64,000 nucleotides of DNA from Elmis aenea (Eukaryota; Arthropoda; Insecta; Coleoptera; Elmidae): the NCBI GenBank assembly GCA_947652605.1, contig OX393581.1:24608788-24672787 (forward strand), given 5' to 3'. Both the position numbers and the translations under genes were made by a program. Shown here one piece after another: positions 46,840-57,048 of this stretch (the stretch's first letter is position 1; each line of letters starts with the position of its first letter). The notes under the pieces were generated by a model. It made no database searches. It was not told the origin of the DNA and worked only from the letters and a program-made list of their open reading frames with translations.

Positions 46840-47715
46840 GGGTGGCGGTAAATTGCTCGAAGGTAAATTGCTTGAATACAATTGCTCGAATACAATTGCT
46901 CAAAATACAATTGCTCGAATGGGAAATTGCTAGAAAGGTAAATTGCTCGAATGACAATAAATTGCTCGAAAGACAAATTGCTCGAAAAAATGAAAAAATA
47001 TAAAATTTTTATAAATACAAAATAATTAAATGTACTAGAAAAGTTGTTTACATTTGTTTACATTTAGAAAAATGTATTTGAATTTATTTGCAAATACATA
47101 TACACATATTAAATTTTTTGTTGAGATAAACTCTTTAAATATTTGAAAATATTATATACTACATAACTGTTCATTCTGACTATATTGTTGTTATCTTATG
47201 TTCAACTATTCATAATGCTTATCTCAACAACAAATAAGAAACCTTCGTAATCGTAACATGTAGCAAATGAGATTTAAAAGGGTTTACACCTTGTTTTTTT
47301 TTTTTTTTTTTTTCACAGCCTACTAAGTTAATTAAAAAACTACATTCCCTATTCCCTGATATATTTAAAATAAGAAAAACAGAACGAATTTTAATAGGTC
47401 ATAGCCGACTATAGCTTTCATTGAAAAAAAGGTAAGTTTGTGTCATAACTTTTTAACGGCGAGCGTAATTTTTTTTTAATAATCGAGTTTAACCTAAGTG
47501 TATATGTATTTGTAAATAAATTTAAATACATTTTTCTAAGTGTAAACAAATGTAAACAACTTTTCTAGTACATTTAATTATTTTGTATTTATAAAAATGT
47601 AATATTTTTTCATTTTTTCGAGCAACTTGTCTTTCGAGCAATTTTCATTAGAGCAATTTACCTTTCGAGCAATTTTTCATTCGAGCAATTGTATTCGAGC
47701 AATTTTCACCAAACC
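46840..47715. mobile_element. MULE-like foldback MITE with AATTGCTCGAA repeats
   Basis: The perfect 9-bp duplication TTATTTTAC flanks the element (46831-46839 and 47716-47724). The tips are GGGTGGCGGTAAATTGCTCG and, inverted at the right, GGTTTGGTGAAAATTGCTCG. The left tip carries nine AATTGCT(CGAA) words and the right tip six in inverse orientation; the arms continue inward to about 47110 and 47500. Long inverted repeats with 9-bp duplications are typical of Mutator-like elements. No transposase coding. Its centre carries a piece shared with the MITE at 20569. Confidence 0.82.
47290..47480 (-). repeat. Inverted copy of the core of the 20569 MITE
   Basis: Read on the minus strand, 47480-47400 gives ACGCTCGCCGTTAAAAAGTT, ATGACACAAACTTACC and ATAGTCGGCTATGACCTATT, matching 20853-20925. 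CACAGCCTACT at 47318 matches the inverse of AGTAGGCTGTG at 21049-21059. The matching blocks keep the same order and spacing, but the MITE ends are missing here. Confidence 0.7.
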
Positions 47716-48075
47716 TTATTTTACAATCAACGCACATTAGTTGAAGTCAAAGTTACCGACCGTGCTGTTTTAAAATGTTGTAAAATGCATAAACCGTAAG
47801 AAAAAACAAAATTTTACATTTTATCGTGTTAATTAGATGTTATTTTATATTTTAACCAATTTTTACAACTAGGTATGTAATTTTTGTTATAACAGAAATA
47901 TGCAAGTGAAGTCCATTTGTCACCTGAGGGTGAGACTGGGCACTGTGGCAACTAAAGTTCGTAGTGTTAACATCTGGAATTTTATGTCATTTTTTATTCA
48001 TTTTAAATTGACATATGAAATAATTGAAGAATTGGAGAGAGACAACGTTAGTGGGGATCTTGATTGTGTGGGGAC

Positions 48076-48911
48076 TAGGGTTTCTCATATTTGACTATTT
48101 TGCTTGTCCCGGGATTCCGGGAAGAAATCGGCCTTAGTCCCGGGATTTCCCGAGATCCCGGGATGTAATAAATTATGTCAATATTTTTAAATAAATAAAC
48201 CAAAAAATTAAGGGAGTGGTTTATTACTTAAAAACAATTCCAAGTCATATATGTAATACATTTTGCTCCATGATTATTACAAATAATTCAATAATATTGG
48301 TGAGAGAAACATACATTTGGGAATTATAACCTTTCTATTGCAGTTTCATATTTATGAATACAATAATATAATTTTTACAATGAATTTTTGTAATGTGATT
48401 TAAGAAAACAAAGGTGATCTGTGCTTCAGTCAATTAGTCTTTTTCTTAATTTATTAACAAAAAGTTCTGCTGCATAAAATGCTCTCTAAGTCTCTATTGA
48501 TGTAGGTGAAATTGTCTTGAGAGCATCTAGCAGCAAAGAAACATCATTATTATCAATAAAATTTCATTTATAAGCTATTTTGCTTTGAATTATCAGGGTA
48601 CACAAAAATAAAACTGTAAAAGTATTTTGAAGATATTAACTTTGTAATGGAGACCGGGCTTCTTTGCGCCATACTAAAAGAGAAAAATTATTTTGAAGTT
48701 TTTCCATAATTTACTGTTAGTAAGACATTTTAAGCATAAAATTCTGAGAAGTTATAATAGTATTACAAAGATCTTAGCACAAAATAAACGAAAACAACAC
48801 TTTTTTAAAGTCCCGGAAATTCCCGGGACAAAAAGCATTTCCCGGGAAATATAAAATAGCTTAAAATGGACCGGGATACCGGGTTCCCGGGATCCCGGGA
48901 AAGAAACCCTA
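48076..48911. mobile_element. hAT derivative with TCCCGGGA words, copy 1
   Basis: The ends TAGGGTTTCTCATATTTG (48076) and GGGAAAGAAACCCTA (48911) share the TAGGGTTTC tip. The 8-bp duplication GTGGGGAC is perfect (48068-48075 and 48912-48919). Several TCCCGGGATT and TCCCGGGATCCCGGGA words sit near both ends. A transposase C-terminal remnant lies inside on the minus strand. A second copy, about 95% alike by eye, starts at 63407. Confidence 0.93.
48370..48545 (-). pseudogene. hAT dimerisation-domain remnant
   Basis: The minus-strand reading from 48545 gives DVSLLLDALKTISPTSIET, then RAFYAAELFVNKLRKRLID after a stop, then TDHLCFLKSHYK. This is the hATC pattern ('L-k-x-I-x-P-T-S-x-E-x-E-R-A-F-S-A-A-G-L-F-x-x-K-L-R-x-R-L-x-D', then 'L-x-F-L-r-x-y'). 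It has one in-frame stop near the ERAF motif. The rest of the transposase is absent. Confidence 0.8.
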
Positions 48912-49350
48912 GTGGGGACAGACTGAGGTAATCTATCTAAATTTCAAAAGGTCCAAGAATTAGAGGCCACATTAGATGACGAAGCGTCGCCGAAAGAAAA
49001 TAATAAAAAATCATATACCTACGATAAGTAAATGGCTTTATAATAACACTTCTTTTTTGCCATGTGGAAGAGGAGCTAACGATAAACAGTTTACCATCAT
49101 ACAATAATATAATATGTTCTATTTGAGTGTTTTGAACTTTTGCTTACAGATGAAGATGAAATTGTAACATTTATTGTAGAAATTAATAATTATTAGGCTA
49201 TGCAAAGAAATCACATGTTAAATGTCACCACAGATGAATTTTGAGTATTCATTTCAATGTTGCTTTTTACAGGATACATGACACCAAAGTACATGCGTGT
49301 GTTTTGAGAAAAAAATACAGATACTCATAATAATATGGCTGCAGTAATAC

Positions 49351-50530
49351 CTTTATCTTTATAACAATAATACTTTGCAATGAAAAAAATGGTGGTTTCC
49401 ACTTTTTGCACTGGGTTTAAAAGTTTAAATACTGTATGTCAAAAGTTTGGTTACTTAAAAAAAAAATGAACGATTCTACTCTTACATATTGCGAATTTGG
49501 AAGGGCGACTGTTTCAAGTTATTGCTAAAAATATGGAAAACCGCCATTGATAAGCACATCCTTTGCTGTTCTCGTAAAAATATTTTTCTTCCTAATTTTT
49601 AAAAAATCCTAATCATTAATATGCAAATTGTATCGTGTTTTGTAAAAAAAATAACAAAACTTGTTTCATAGTCTACGCTACGACAATGTATAGTATTTAT
49701 GCGACTTGCGTTAACGTAGTGCCAAGTTTTTTTTTCAGGGAAAATAACAACAACCATAACAAAAACTTGATATCATCTCATTATTAACAGCAATAGACGT
49801 AAGAAAAACAGTAATTTAAAGGCGGCATCTCGCTTGCACTTCCCATGGGAATTGGAGGGTTAATCTAAATTAGGAGATACTATAAATATTTTTGCAAGGT
49901 TCTAATAGACTAGTATAATACTTTGATCTATGAAAATAATTGAAGTATTCTCAACAAATTTTTGTTCCCTGACGAACAAAAACTTTATAAATCAAAAGGA
50001 AGTCGAGGTGAAAATTAAGATTACTTACAGTGTGTTCTGTTGAATGCAGAGTTATGAAGGATGCCGGCCGGGATGCGGGTCCTTTATTTTCTAATCTGTC
50101 TAATGGATACTCTGCACTATACTTCAATTAGCTTAAACAAGCTGCACAAAGAAACATTATATACGTAGCAGTTTACATTCGTTTAGTGTGAAACAAAATT
50201 TAATTGATTTTAACAGAATAATGGGGTCGTTTGATTGCATATCTTGTAAACTATGGTGTATGTTACTTAAAAATTTTACCTAAATTAAGGCGCATTTTGT
50301 TTGGTAAGCTCGTAGAATGATCATATTTGTTTTGGAACTTTTTCAAATATTTTGAACAGTTGTAAGATTTTTTTAAGGAAGATTTTTTACAAAATATTGC
50401 TTAAATATTATTGCTTAGGGTGTATTTAACATTTTCAGAATCTATCAAATCATACAGCTTTAGCTATACATTTTTTTTAAAATTTAAAATTGTTGCAAAA
50501 ACAATTTTATGCGTTTTTTTTTACGAGCAA
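49351..50530. other. Intergenic stretch without recognised feature
   Basis: Possibly the remaining body of the piggyBac-like element, but nothing could be read with confidence. Confidence 0.35.
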
Positions 50531-52035
50531 GTGGTCGATTATTATTAAGTATGGTGTATGTTGATTCCCTATATTACTCATATCATTAATTCTTCCTTGG
50601 CTACAAACATGTTCCCTGAAAGTTAGAAAAAAACAATCATTATACCAGTTCCAAAAGTATTAAATCCCAGCGAGTTTAAAGATTTCAGGTCTATTAGCAT
50701 TTTGCCTGTTTTATAAAAGTATTTATAAAAAGTAATGAATATTCAATTAAGAAAATATCTAAATGACAATCGTATATTACCATTACCTGACATTCAATCT
50801 ATGGATTTCGACCTAATCGAAGTTGCACAACGACATTACTTTATGTCACCGATGATATAATATCAGCTACTGAACTCAACAATATAACAGCACTTACATT
50901 ACTTGACTACCACAAAGTCATTGATACCATTAATCACCCTGTATTATTAGCGATTCTTGAAAGCATAGGATTATCATCATCGGCTCTAAAATTATTTAAT
51001 AGCTATTTATCCAACAGATTTCAAAGGGTGAAAGTTTTGCAGGAGTTCGCTGTTTGAAGCTGTAAACAAAGGTGTTCCACAGGGCTCTATCCTAGGACCA
51101 CTGCTGACTGCTGTTCATCACATACACTTCTACTTTTTACAAATACATTTCAACATGTAAAATGAAAATGTTTGCTGATGATTGCCAGTTATTGCATTCT
51201 TTTCCATTTAAGGATTATCATAACGCAATATCTAATATCTATATTGACCTTGATTCTATAAATGCAATTTCATAAAAACACAATCTTATAATTAATCCTA
51301 ACAAATCTGTCGTTCTTCTATTCGGTAGGGCTAATAAAATCAATTATTTGAAGGATCACATTAATGTTCGTATTGGTGACGCTTCTGTTCCAATTAAACA
51401 GGAAGCTCGAAGTTTAGGTTTAGTTTGAGCAATACATTCAGATATCAAACGCAAGTAAATAATTATATTAAGAAAAGTTTCTTAAACCTCAAATTAATTT
51501 TTCCTCACAGATAATACTTACCTTCTAAAATTAAAACGATGCTATGTAACTCTCTCGTGTTGTCTCATTTCAATAACTGCAGTGAAATTTATGGTCCATC
51601 TATAACAATAGATCAATCCAATCGAATTCAGAAAGTACAAAATTCTTGCTTGCGTTTGATATTTGGAATTAGGAAATACGATCATATCTCTCATAAACTA
51701 GTTGATCTTAAATGGCTGAACATGGCGAACCGAAGGAAGCTACAGCTTGCTATTCTTTGTCACAAAGTGATTTCTCAAAAACAACCGGCTTACTCATACA
51801 ATAAAATTAAATTTTGCACAGACGTTCATACTTTAAATCTTAGGTATAAAAGCTTAATATCTCCACCTTCTCATAGGACTGCTTTGTTTGAGCGATCATT
51901 TCAGTATCAGTTGTACAAAATTTATAATGAAATTCCAATTGAGTTTAAACAGGTAAGCATTCATTCATTCAAGCAAAAAATGTATACACTGCTATTCAAT
52001 CTGCAATGTAAAAATTAATCTATTACTATTATATA

Positions 52036-52739
52036 CAGGGTGCGGCAACATAACTTCCTTTTTTGAAATGCGCGCCATTCAGGCTGTAGAATTCGTAGCG
52101 TGACAGTAGTAGTGTCATTCGATAGGCGTGGTTCTAAAGTTTTGTTCCCTACGTCGGTCATCGCCATCATGCGCTGGAACAGTGAGGAGCGAGCGTTTGC
52201 CGTCGAGGCCTACTTTTCGAACGGATGTTCTGTGATCGCAACATGTTGGAGGAATTTTTTCTTCCACGACTTGGTGAATTGGACTTAGCGGACATACGGT
52301 TCCAACAGGACGGAGCAACGGCTCACACTTCAAGGGCATCAATGAATGTTTTGAGGAAACACTTCACATCTCAATAAGGGGCGATTTGGAGTGGCCAGCC
52401 TGCTTCACCGATTTGCCTCCTTGCGTTTTTTTTTGTGGGGTTTTTTGAAATCCCGCGTTTATGTCAACCGTTCACGGACCCTATAAGACCTGAAGGCCAA
52501 CATCCGGGCAGAAATTGCCAGCATACCCGCTGCTATGCTGGTAACTACAAACGCCAGAAATCGGCTTATTCAGCGTTTGGGCAATGGGGGGTGTCACCCA
52601 CCTGATATGATTTTCAAAACTGTGTAAAACAAAACTTTAGTTATGTACCTACATTATTTAAAGAAAAATAAAAAAATTCTGATTCATAAAATGGGTTTTA
52701 TTGCGTTTTGAAAAAAGGAAGTTATGTTGCCGCACCCTG
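52036..52739. mobile_element. Internally deleted mariner-like element
   Basis: The ends CAGGGTGCGGCAACATAACT (52036) and AGTTATGTTGCCGCACCCTG (52739) are perfect over 20 bp and longer, flanked by TA. At 704 bp it is about half the length of a coding relative. It carries N- and C-terminal pieces of a transposase in different frames. It inserted in the 3' UTR of the LINE just after its stop codon. Confidence 0.9.
52163..52630 (+). pseudogene. Mariner-like transposase, core deleted
   Basis: The first piece (52169-52250) reads MRWNSEERAFAVEAYFSNG and SVIAT, the N-terminal helix-turn-helix region known as DUF4817 in insect elements. After a jump, another frame reads FQQDGATAHTSRASMNVLRK (second catalytic Asp kept, about 52303), then GDLEWPACFTDLPPCVFF, where relatives have SPDLSPCDFF: the third catalytic Asp is Val. 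The region holding the first catalytic Asp is deleted. A final stretch reads NARNRLIQR-like residues and GGGHLPDMIFKTV-like residues in shifted frames. Inactive. Confidence 0.8.
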
Positions 52740-53099
52740 TATATATTTTTGAAATCAGTTTTGTAACAGCACTTGAATTATGTTGTACAATTTATCAAAT
52801 TTTTTTCTTGTAGGTACTAACGCAGAATCTAGGCTAAGTTTATAATTAGGCATTAGTTTATTTGTTAAACCTGAATGATAATTGGCTCAAATGGAAGAGC
52901 AGAAATGTAGTTTAAGAATTTTTTTATTTTTTAAACTACAAACTGAATTGGCGCCATTTAGTTTTTTTTTGTAAATTTTCTTCGTATTCGTATTTAAATG
53001 CTACGGTAAATAGGGTTGTTGGTTGTTCTATTATATGTTATGTAATTCTTTATGTTGTGTTGTAATTTGGAAAAAAATAAAGGCTTTATTATTATTATT

Positions 53100-55425
53100 T
53101 AACATATTTATTACAACTATGGAGACAATTGTACAACTTTTGAGTTTTACCTAAAAATTGTTAGGCTTTATCCTTGGATATTTTTCAAACAACTCTAAGT
53201 GTTGTAAAAAATTATTTGAATTAATTTTGGAACGAACATTGGGTGAGCTACTATTACTTAGGCACTTAGGGTGTATTTAACATGTTATGAAATATGGGGC
53301 GATACTCCATACCGCATACACTTACATTGTTTAATCCATGTAGAAGGAGTCCCAGTAAATTGGAAATAAAAGTGCAAGCCTATGGAAAAAAAATCTACAA
53401 CTTTTTCCCCAAAAGTATTTTTGTCCATCAAATATAACCTAGTTATTAACCATTTTAAAAATTCCCATTTTCATTTTTGTTTATTATCTAGCGTACCATG
53501 AAACTTTTTAAAACATAAAAAAAAAAACAATTTGTCTAATTTAAACTACTTTTTAGCTCTTATCGTTTACAAGATCCCAATAGTGACCCTTCTATGTGTA
53601 CCACCCTGTATATGAACTAAAGATCCAGTTAATTAAAATTTTAACAAAAAAAAAAGGTTATAGTACACTTTGAAATGTTTTATAAATCCGTTCACTTTTA
53701 TTATTACATATTTTTGCGCTGTTTTGAAAATACAATTATAACAGCGCCATCAATAATTAACGGACCGTAGTTAAATTAAGTGTTGTGTTTGGTATTTAAC
53801 ATTAAAAAGCGGAATAGCGTGTTATTTTATTTGATGGGGGTACATAATACAACATATGACGCAGATACTGGTCTGGATATGATTGAAAAGTTCAATGTGT
53901 AACAAACATCAACTCATCAATGAGCTATTTGGTTGGTAGTACCCGCATCCCTTTATTAATTCCCACGATATTTTGACTTGAGCTAGGTTCTGTTTGGCTA
54001 TGATTTTATCATGTTCCCATTAGTATTGTCATTGTGTATGAAATATGATGTGGGGAGGTGAAACAAGTCCATCTTCGATATTCCACTAAATACATAACAA
54101 TTATTATTCTAGGCGTTTTATCTTGCATACAGCTTATTCATGCATCTGCCTTTTTCAACATAAAATAAACTGTATATGAAATAGTTGCTTTAGTGTACTG
54201 AGTTATTGTCTTACGAAGCATACAAATTACCAACAATTCTTCATATTCATATGTGCAACTTTTGTAGTTCTTTTCTTCTGCAAAAATTATCATTGCAAAA
54301 TCTTATTACATAAATCAACTTGCAGCTGTGAGAAACATTTATATGTACAGACAAGTCGTTTTAATTAAACAATTCCGTAATTAATAAATTATTTTGTCAA
54401 GCAATTAAAATTATTTCAATTAACTTTATTAAAAGCTATAATTTTTTAATTAAATAATAATATTTATACTGTAGCGCTTAAAAAACTTACTTTAACTATA
54501 TATTTTGCAGAAACTATAAATCATTTACAACCAATTTTTTATATAGTAGGTAATCGGATAAGAATACATCCTTCATTAAATCAAAATTAATTTAATCAAC
54601 AAAAAACTAGTAATTGTGTTAAAATATTGTTAAAAAATGTATTGTTCAACTTTCTGGTTGTCAGTACAAGACATATTTCTACATTTACATACATATATTT
54701 GCATACTTTGATTTTATACTATTAAAAGTATTTGGTGTGATAAAATTAATTAATAAGTACTTGTTAAATAAAAACCATTAATGATATATGTGCATATGTA
54801 TACATACATATTTTGTAATTAAGCATTTTTTTGTTTGTTAGTTGATCATATTTGGAGTGTATAAGTAAGTGCTCTATTTTTAATTTTATAGATGTCGTTA
54901 AACAGTTTTGCCATTTACATTTTTAATTGGTCAATAAACCAGTAGCTAATATAAAATTTTATTTATTTTACGACACCTTGGTATCTAATTTGGTTTCATA
55001 ACCTTTCATATTTGGTTAATCTGCAATATTAAAAATTGAATTTATAGCCAGTTAAATTTATTTGGTATGACGCTTATTTTTAGCTCGTAGGTTACTTGTT
55101 TACTCATATCTACACAATCCCAAAATATTTCTGCAAAACACATTCGCCAGTTAACTAATATTGAAATGTTCCCATTTCAAGATTGATGACAGTGTAACAA
55201 TTCTAACTTGTTTTCGGAAAGTCTGACATGTTTTTCATGACTGGTGCTCCTCCCTGGCGGCATATCGTCAAACACGCCGTATAATGCACAAATAAACCCC
55301 ATACAAAAATTTTTAGCCAATATGTTGAAGTATCTTAAATGTTAAAGTTCTATTTTTGTAAAAATTTTAAAATCGTGATGTAAATGTTCCGAGGATTAAT
55401 CATTATTTACAGTGACGGATTACGT
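53100..55425. other. Intergenic stretch with one orphan MITE end
   Basis: Near 53570-53612 the sequence GACCCTTCTATGTGTACC and ACCCTGTATA looks like the right end of a TA-target MITE, but I could not find its left partner. The rest is AT-rich and unassigned. Confidence 0.4.
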
Positions 55426-55784
55426 TGCCTGGAGGCCCTGGACGGTAAAATTGTAAAGGGTTCTATATTATTAGACTAACTTAATTTGATAACTTTACCA
55501 AAATACATAGTAATTTTATTTTATTTACTTATTAAGGCACTTAATGAAAAAAGATAGTATAAAAAGTATGATTTAATTTGCCTTTTTATTTACATTACAT
55601 TTAGATCACCAGTACTAATTATAGTCACACTGCGTTAGATTTCAATGCAATACGTTTATATTTCGTTTATATTTTTTTTACAATTACATTTATTTAAACA
55701 TTCTTCTTTTTCACCCATAAAAAATCGTGTTTAAATACCTATGTGTTTTTCGAGTTTTATTCATTGTTTTATAATGTCATTTCA

Positions 55785-55955
55785 GGATTGTATTTGATAA
55801 TTATTCATATTCAATATACAGAAGTGTAATCGAATTTAACCAGTCCTCGTTTATTTTGTTTTTTAGAAAATTTTTAATTCTCTTCGGACGGGAAAAAAAT
55901 CATTTTGCTGAAGCATTTGATGTAGGTAATGTATGATATATTCGTAAAATAAATT
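55785..55955 (-). pseudogene. hAT transposase C-terminal remnant (ZMYM1-like)
   Basis: The minus strand from 55955 reads RIYHTLPTSNASAKMIFFPS, then KFSKKQNKRGLVKFDYTSVY. It matches the pattern 'L-P-x-S-x-A-s-A-E-R-S-F-S-x-L-r-x-I-K-n-x-L-R' followed by 'x-L-x-x-L-s-l-L-s-I-E' of ZMYM1-like hAT proteins, though several key residues have changed (E-R-S-F to K-M-I-F). A hAT-like tip, CAGTGACGGATTACG, lies at 55430, but no matching right end was found. Confidence 0.5.
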
Positions 55956-56122
55956 TCACTTTGAAAAATGTTTGTATTCTATCTGAAATCTGATGCTACT
56001 TTAAATGAATCATCAGCTGAATATTCTTCTTATATAGGTAAATAGAAGAAATTGTCCAACTTCACCTTCGAATTGATATTTATTTATATCCTTTTCACAA
56101 AGTTCTTACAGGTTCTTAATGC

Positions 56123-56255
56123 CAGGGATGGGGAGTCTCAGACGGAGTTGGGAGTCGGGAGTCGAAGAGTTGGAGCTTTTTTTGAGGAGTCGGGGGTCGG
56201 AGTCGGGAGTCGGGTGTCGGGAGTAGGAAAAACTACCGATTTCCGACTCTTTTTT
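56123..56255. repeat. GGGAGTCGG-rich block with hAT-like tip
   Basis: It opens with CAGGGATGGGGAGTC and contains about ten copies of GAGTCGG/GGAGTCG words in one orientation, ending near CCGACTC on the other strand sense. The look is that of the word-filled ends of the hAT MITEs here, but no matching right terminus or target duplication was found; probably a truncated end. Confidence 0.5.
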
Positions 56256-57046
56256 TGATTTAGTTTTATTCCAGGATAATAACAGAATAAAAAAATTAAA
56301 ACAAAAACAAGATAACGATGTCAATCGATATTTTTTTAACGGAAACGGAAACGATTAAAGTAACACAAACTAGTTTTTTCTATGAACGTCCAATTTGTAT
56401 CTGCAAAAACTAGGTACTTCACTGTATAGGGGTTATAGACAGCGCAAGAATACAAAAGGCATGATTCTTGTGATACACGGTAGGTTGTGTTACTTCTGTA
56501 TTCAACCAAATATTACTTCGTGTTAACATTTGAAAGTTTTCAAAAGCCGATAGTGCCTTTATTTTGAAGTTTTTAAGGTCATTGTATGTAGAAATACGGT
56601 TCTAATGCTAAAACTTTTCTAATGAGTAATTTTATTTTGTTTAATTAAGACTAATAAATAAGAAATTGATAGTTACAAAGGCAATGTATAACGAGGGGTT
56701 TTTGCAGATAAGTTTTGTAAATTGGCACGCATTTGCGCAGTAGTGGAGGCTAACTTGAAACATAATAAGTTAATATTATTTTCGTTTAATAAGATTATCG
56801 AAAATCTCCCGTATATTGAATACAATTTTTGCTATATACGCAAGTGTAAACAATAGATACATCATTTTTGACATTGAAAAAAAAACTACATCTGTCGAGT
56901 TTCTGTCAAATTTAAGTGTGAAAAATGGAGCGAAATTAAAAGTGTTTTGTTGAATTTATTGCGTACCTACTTCTGTTTGTTATTATTCTTTCAGTTTTTT
57001 AACAAATGTTGAAAAGTTATAGTGCGTATTATAAACAAATATCCAT
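56256..57046. other. Intergenic stretch without recognised feature
   Basis: No element ends or coding motifs were recognised. Confidence 0.45.
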
Positions 57047-57048
57047 TA

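Larger units (their letters stand above)
47980..49350 (+). pseudogene. piggyBac-like transposase remnant, split by a hAT
   Basis: Before the hAT insert, the frame 47900-48094 ends with TYEIIEELERDNVSGDL, like the acidic N-terminus of piggyBac transposases. After the insert come ISKWLYNNTSFLPCG in context, then at about 49125-49300 VFELLLTDEDEIVTFIVEIN, NYYAMQ-like residues with a stop, MLNVTTDEF, and VFISMLLFTGYMTPKYMRVF. This matches the conserved block before the first catalytic Asp ('F-x-x-f-l-t-d-E-l-i-x-x-I-V-x-x-T-N ... e-x-x-v-F-i-g-I-l-l-x-x-G'). Stops and frame changes are many and the DDD core was not found. Confidence 0.65.
50535..53098 (+). pseudogene. CR1/jockey-group LINE with ATT tail
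   Basis: A 5'-truncated, frameshifted LINE. Readable in order: SEFKDFRSISILPVL, LDYHKVIDTINHPVLL-like motif A (one residue changed by a frameshift), NKGVPQGSILGPL (motif B, 51070-51105), KMFADDCQLLH in context (motif C, about 51170-51195). Then comes a 159-codon frame (51539-52018) with LSHFNNCSEIYGPSI, NSCLRLIFGIRKYDHISHKL, LKWLNMANRRKLQLAILCHK, TALFERSFQYQLYKIYNEIP and FKQKMYTLLFNL. The C-terminal frame is better preserved than the RT. The 3' UTR is interrupted by a mariner-like element at 52036-52739 and ends with AATAAAGGC and TTATTATTATT. Clade is uncertain. Confidence 0.8.
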
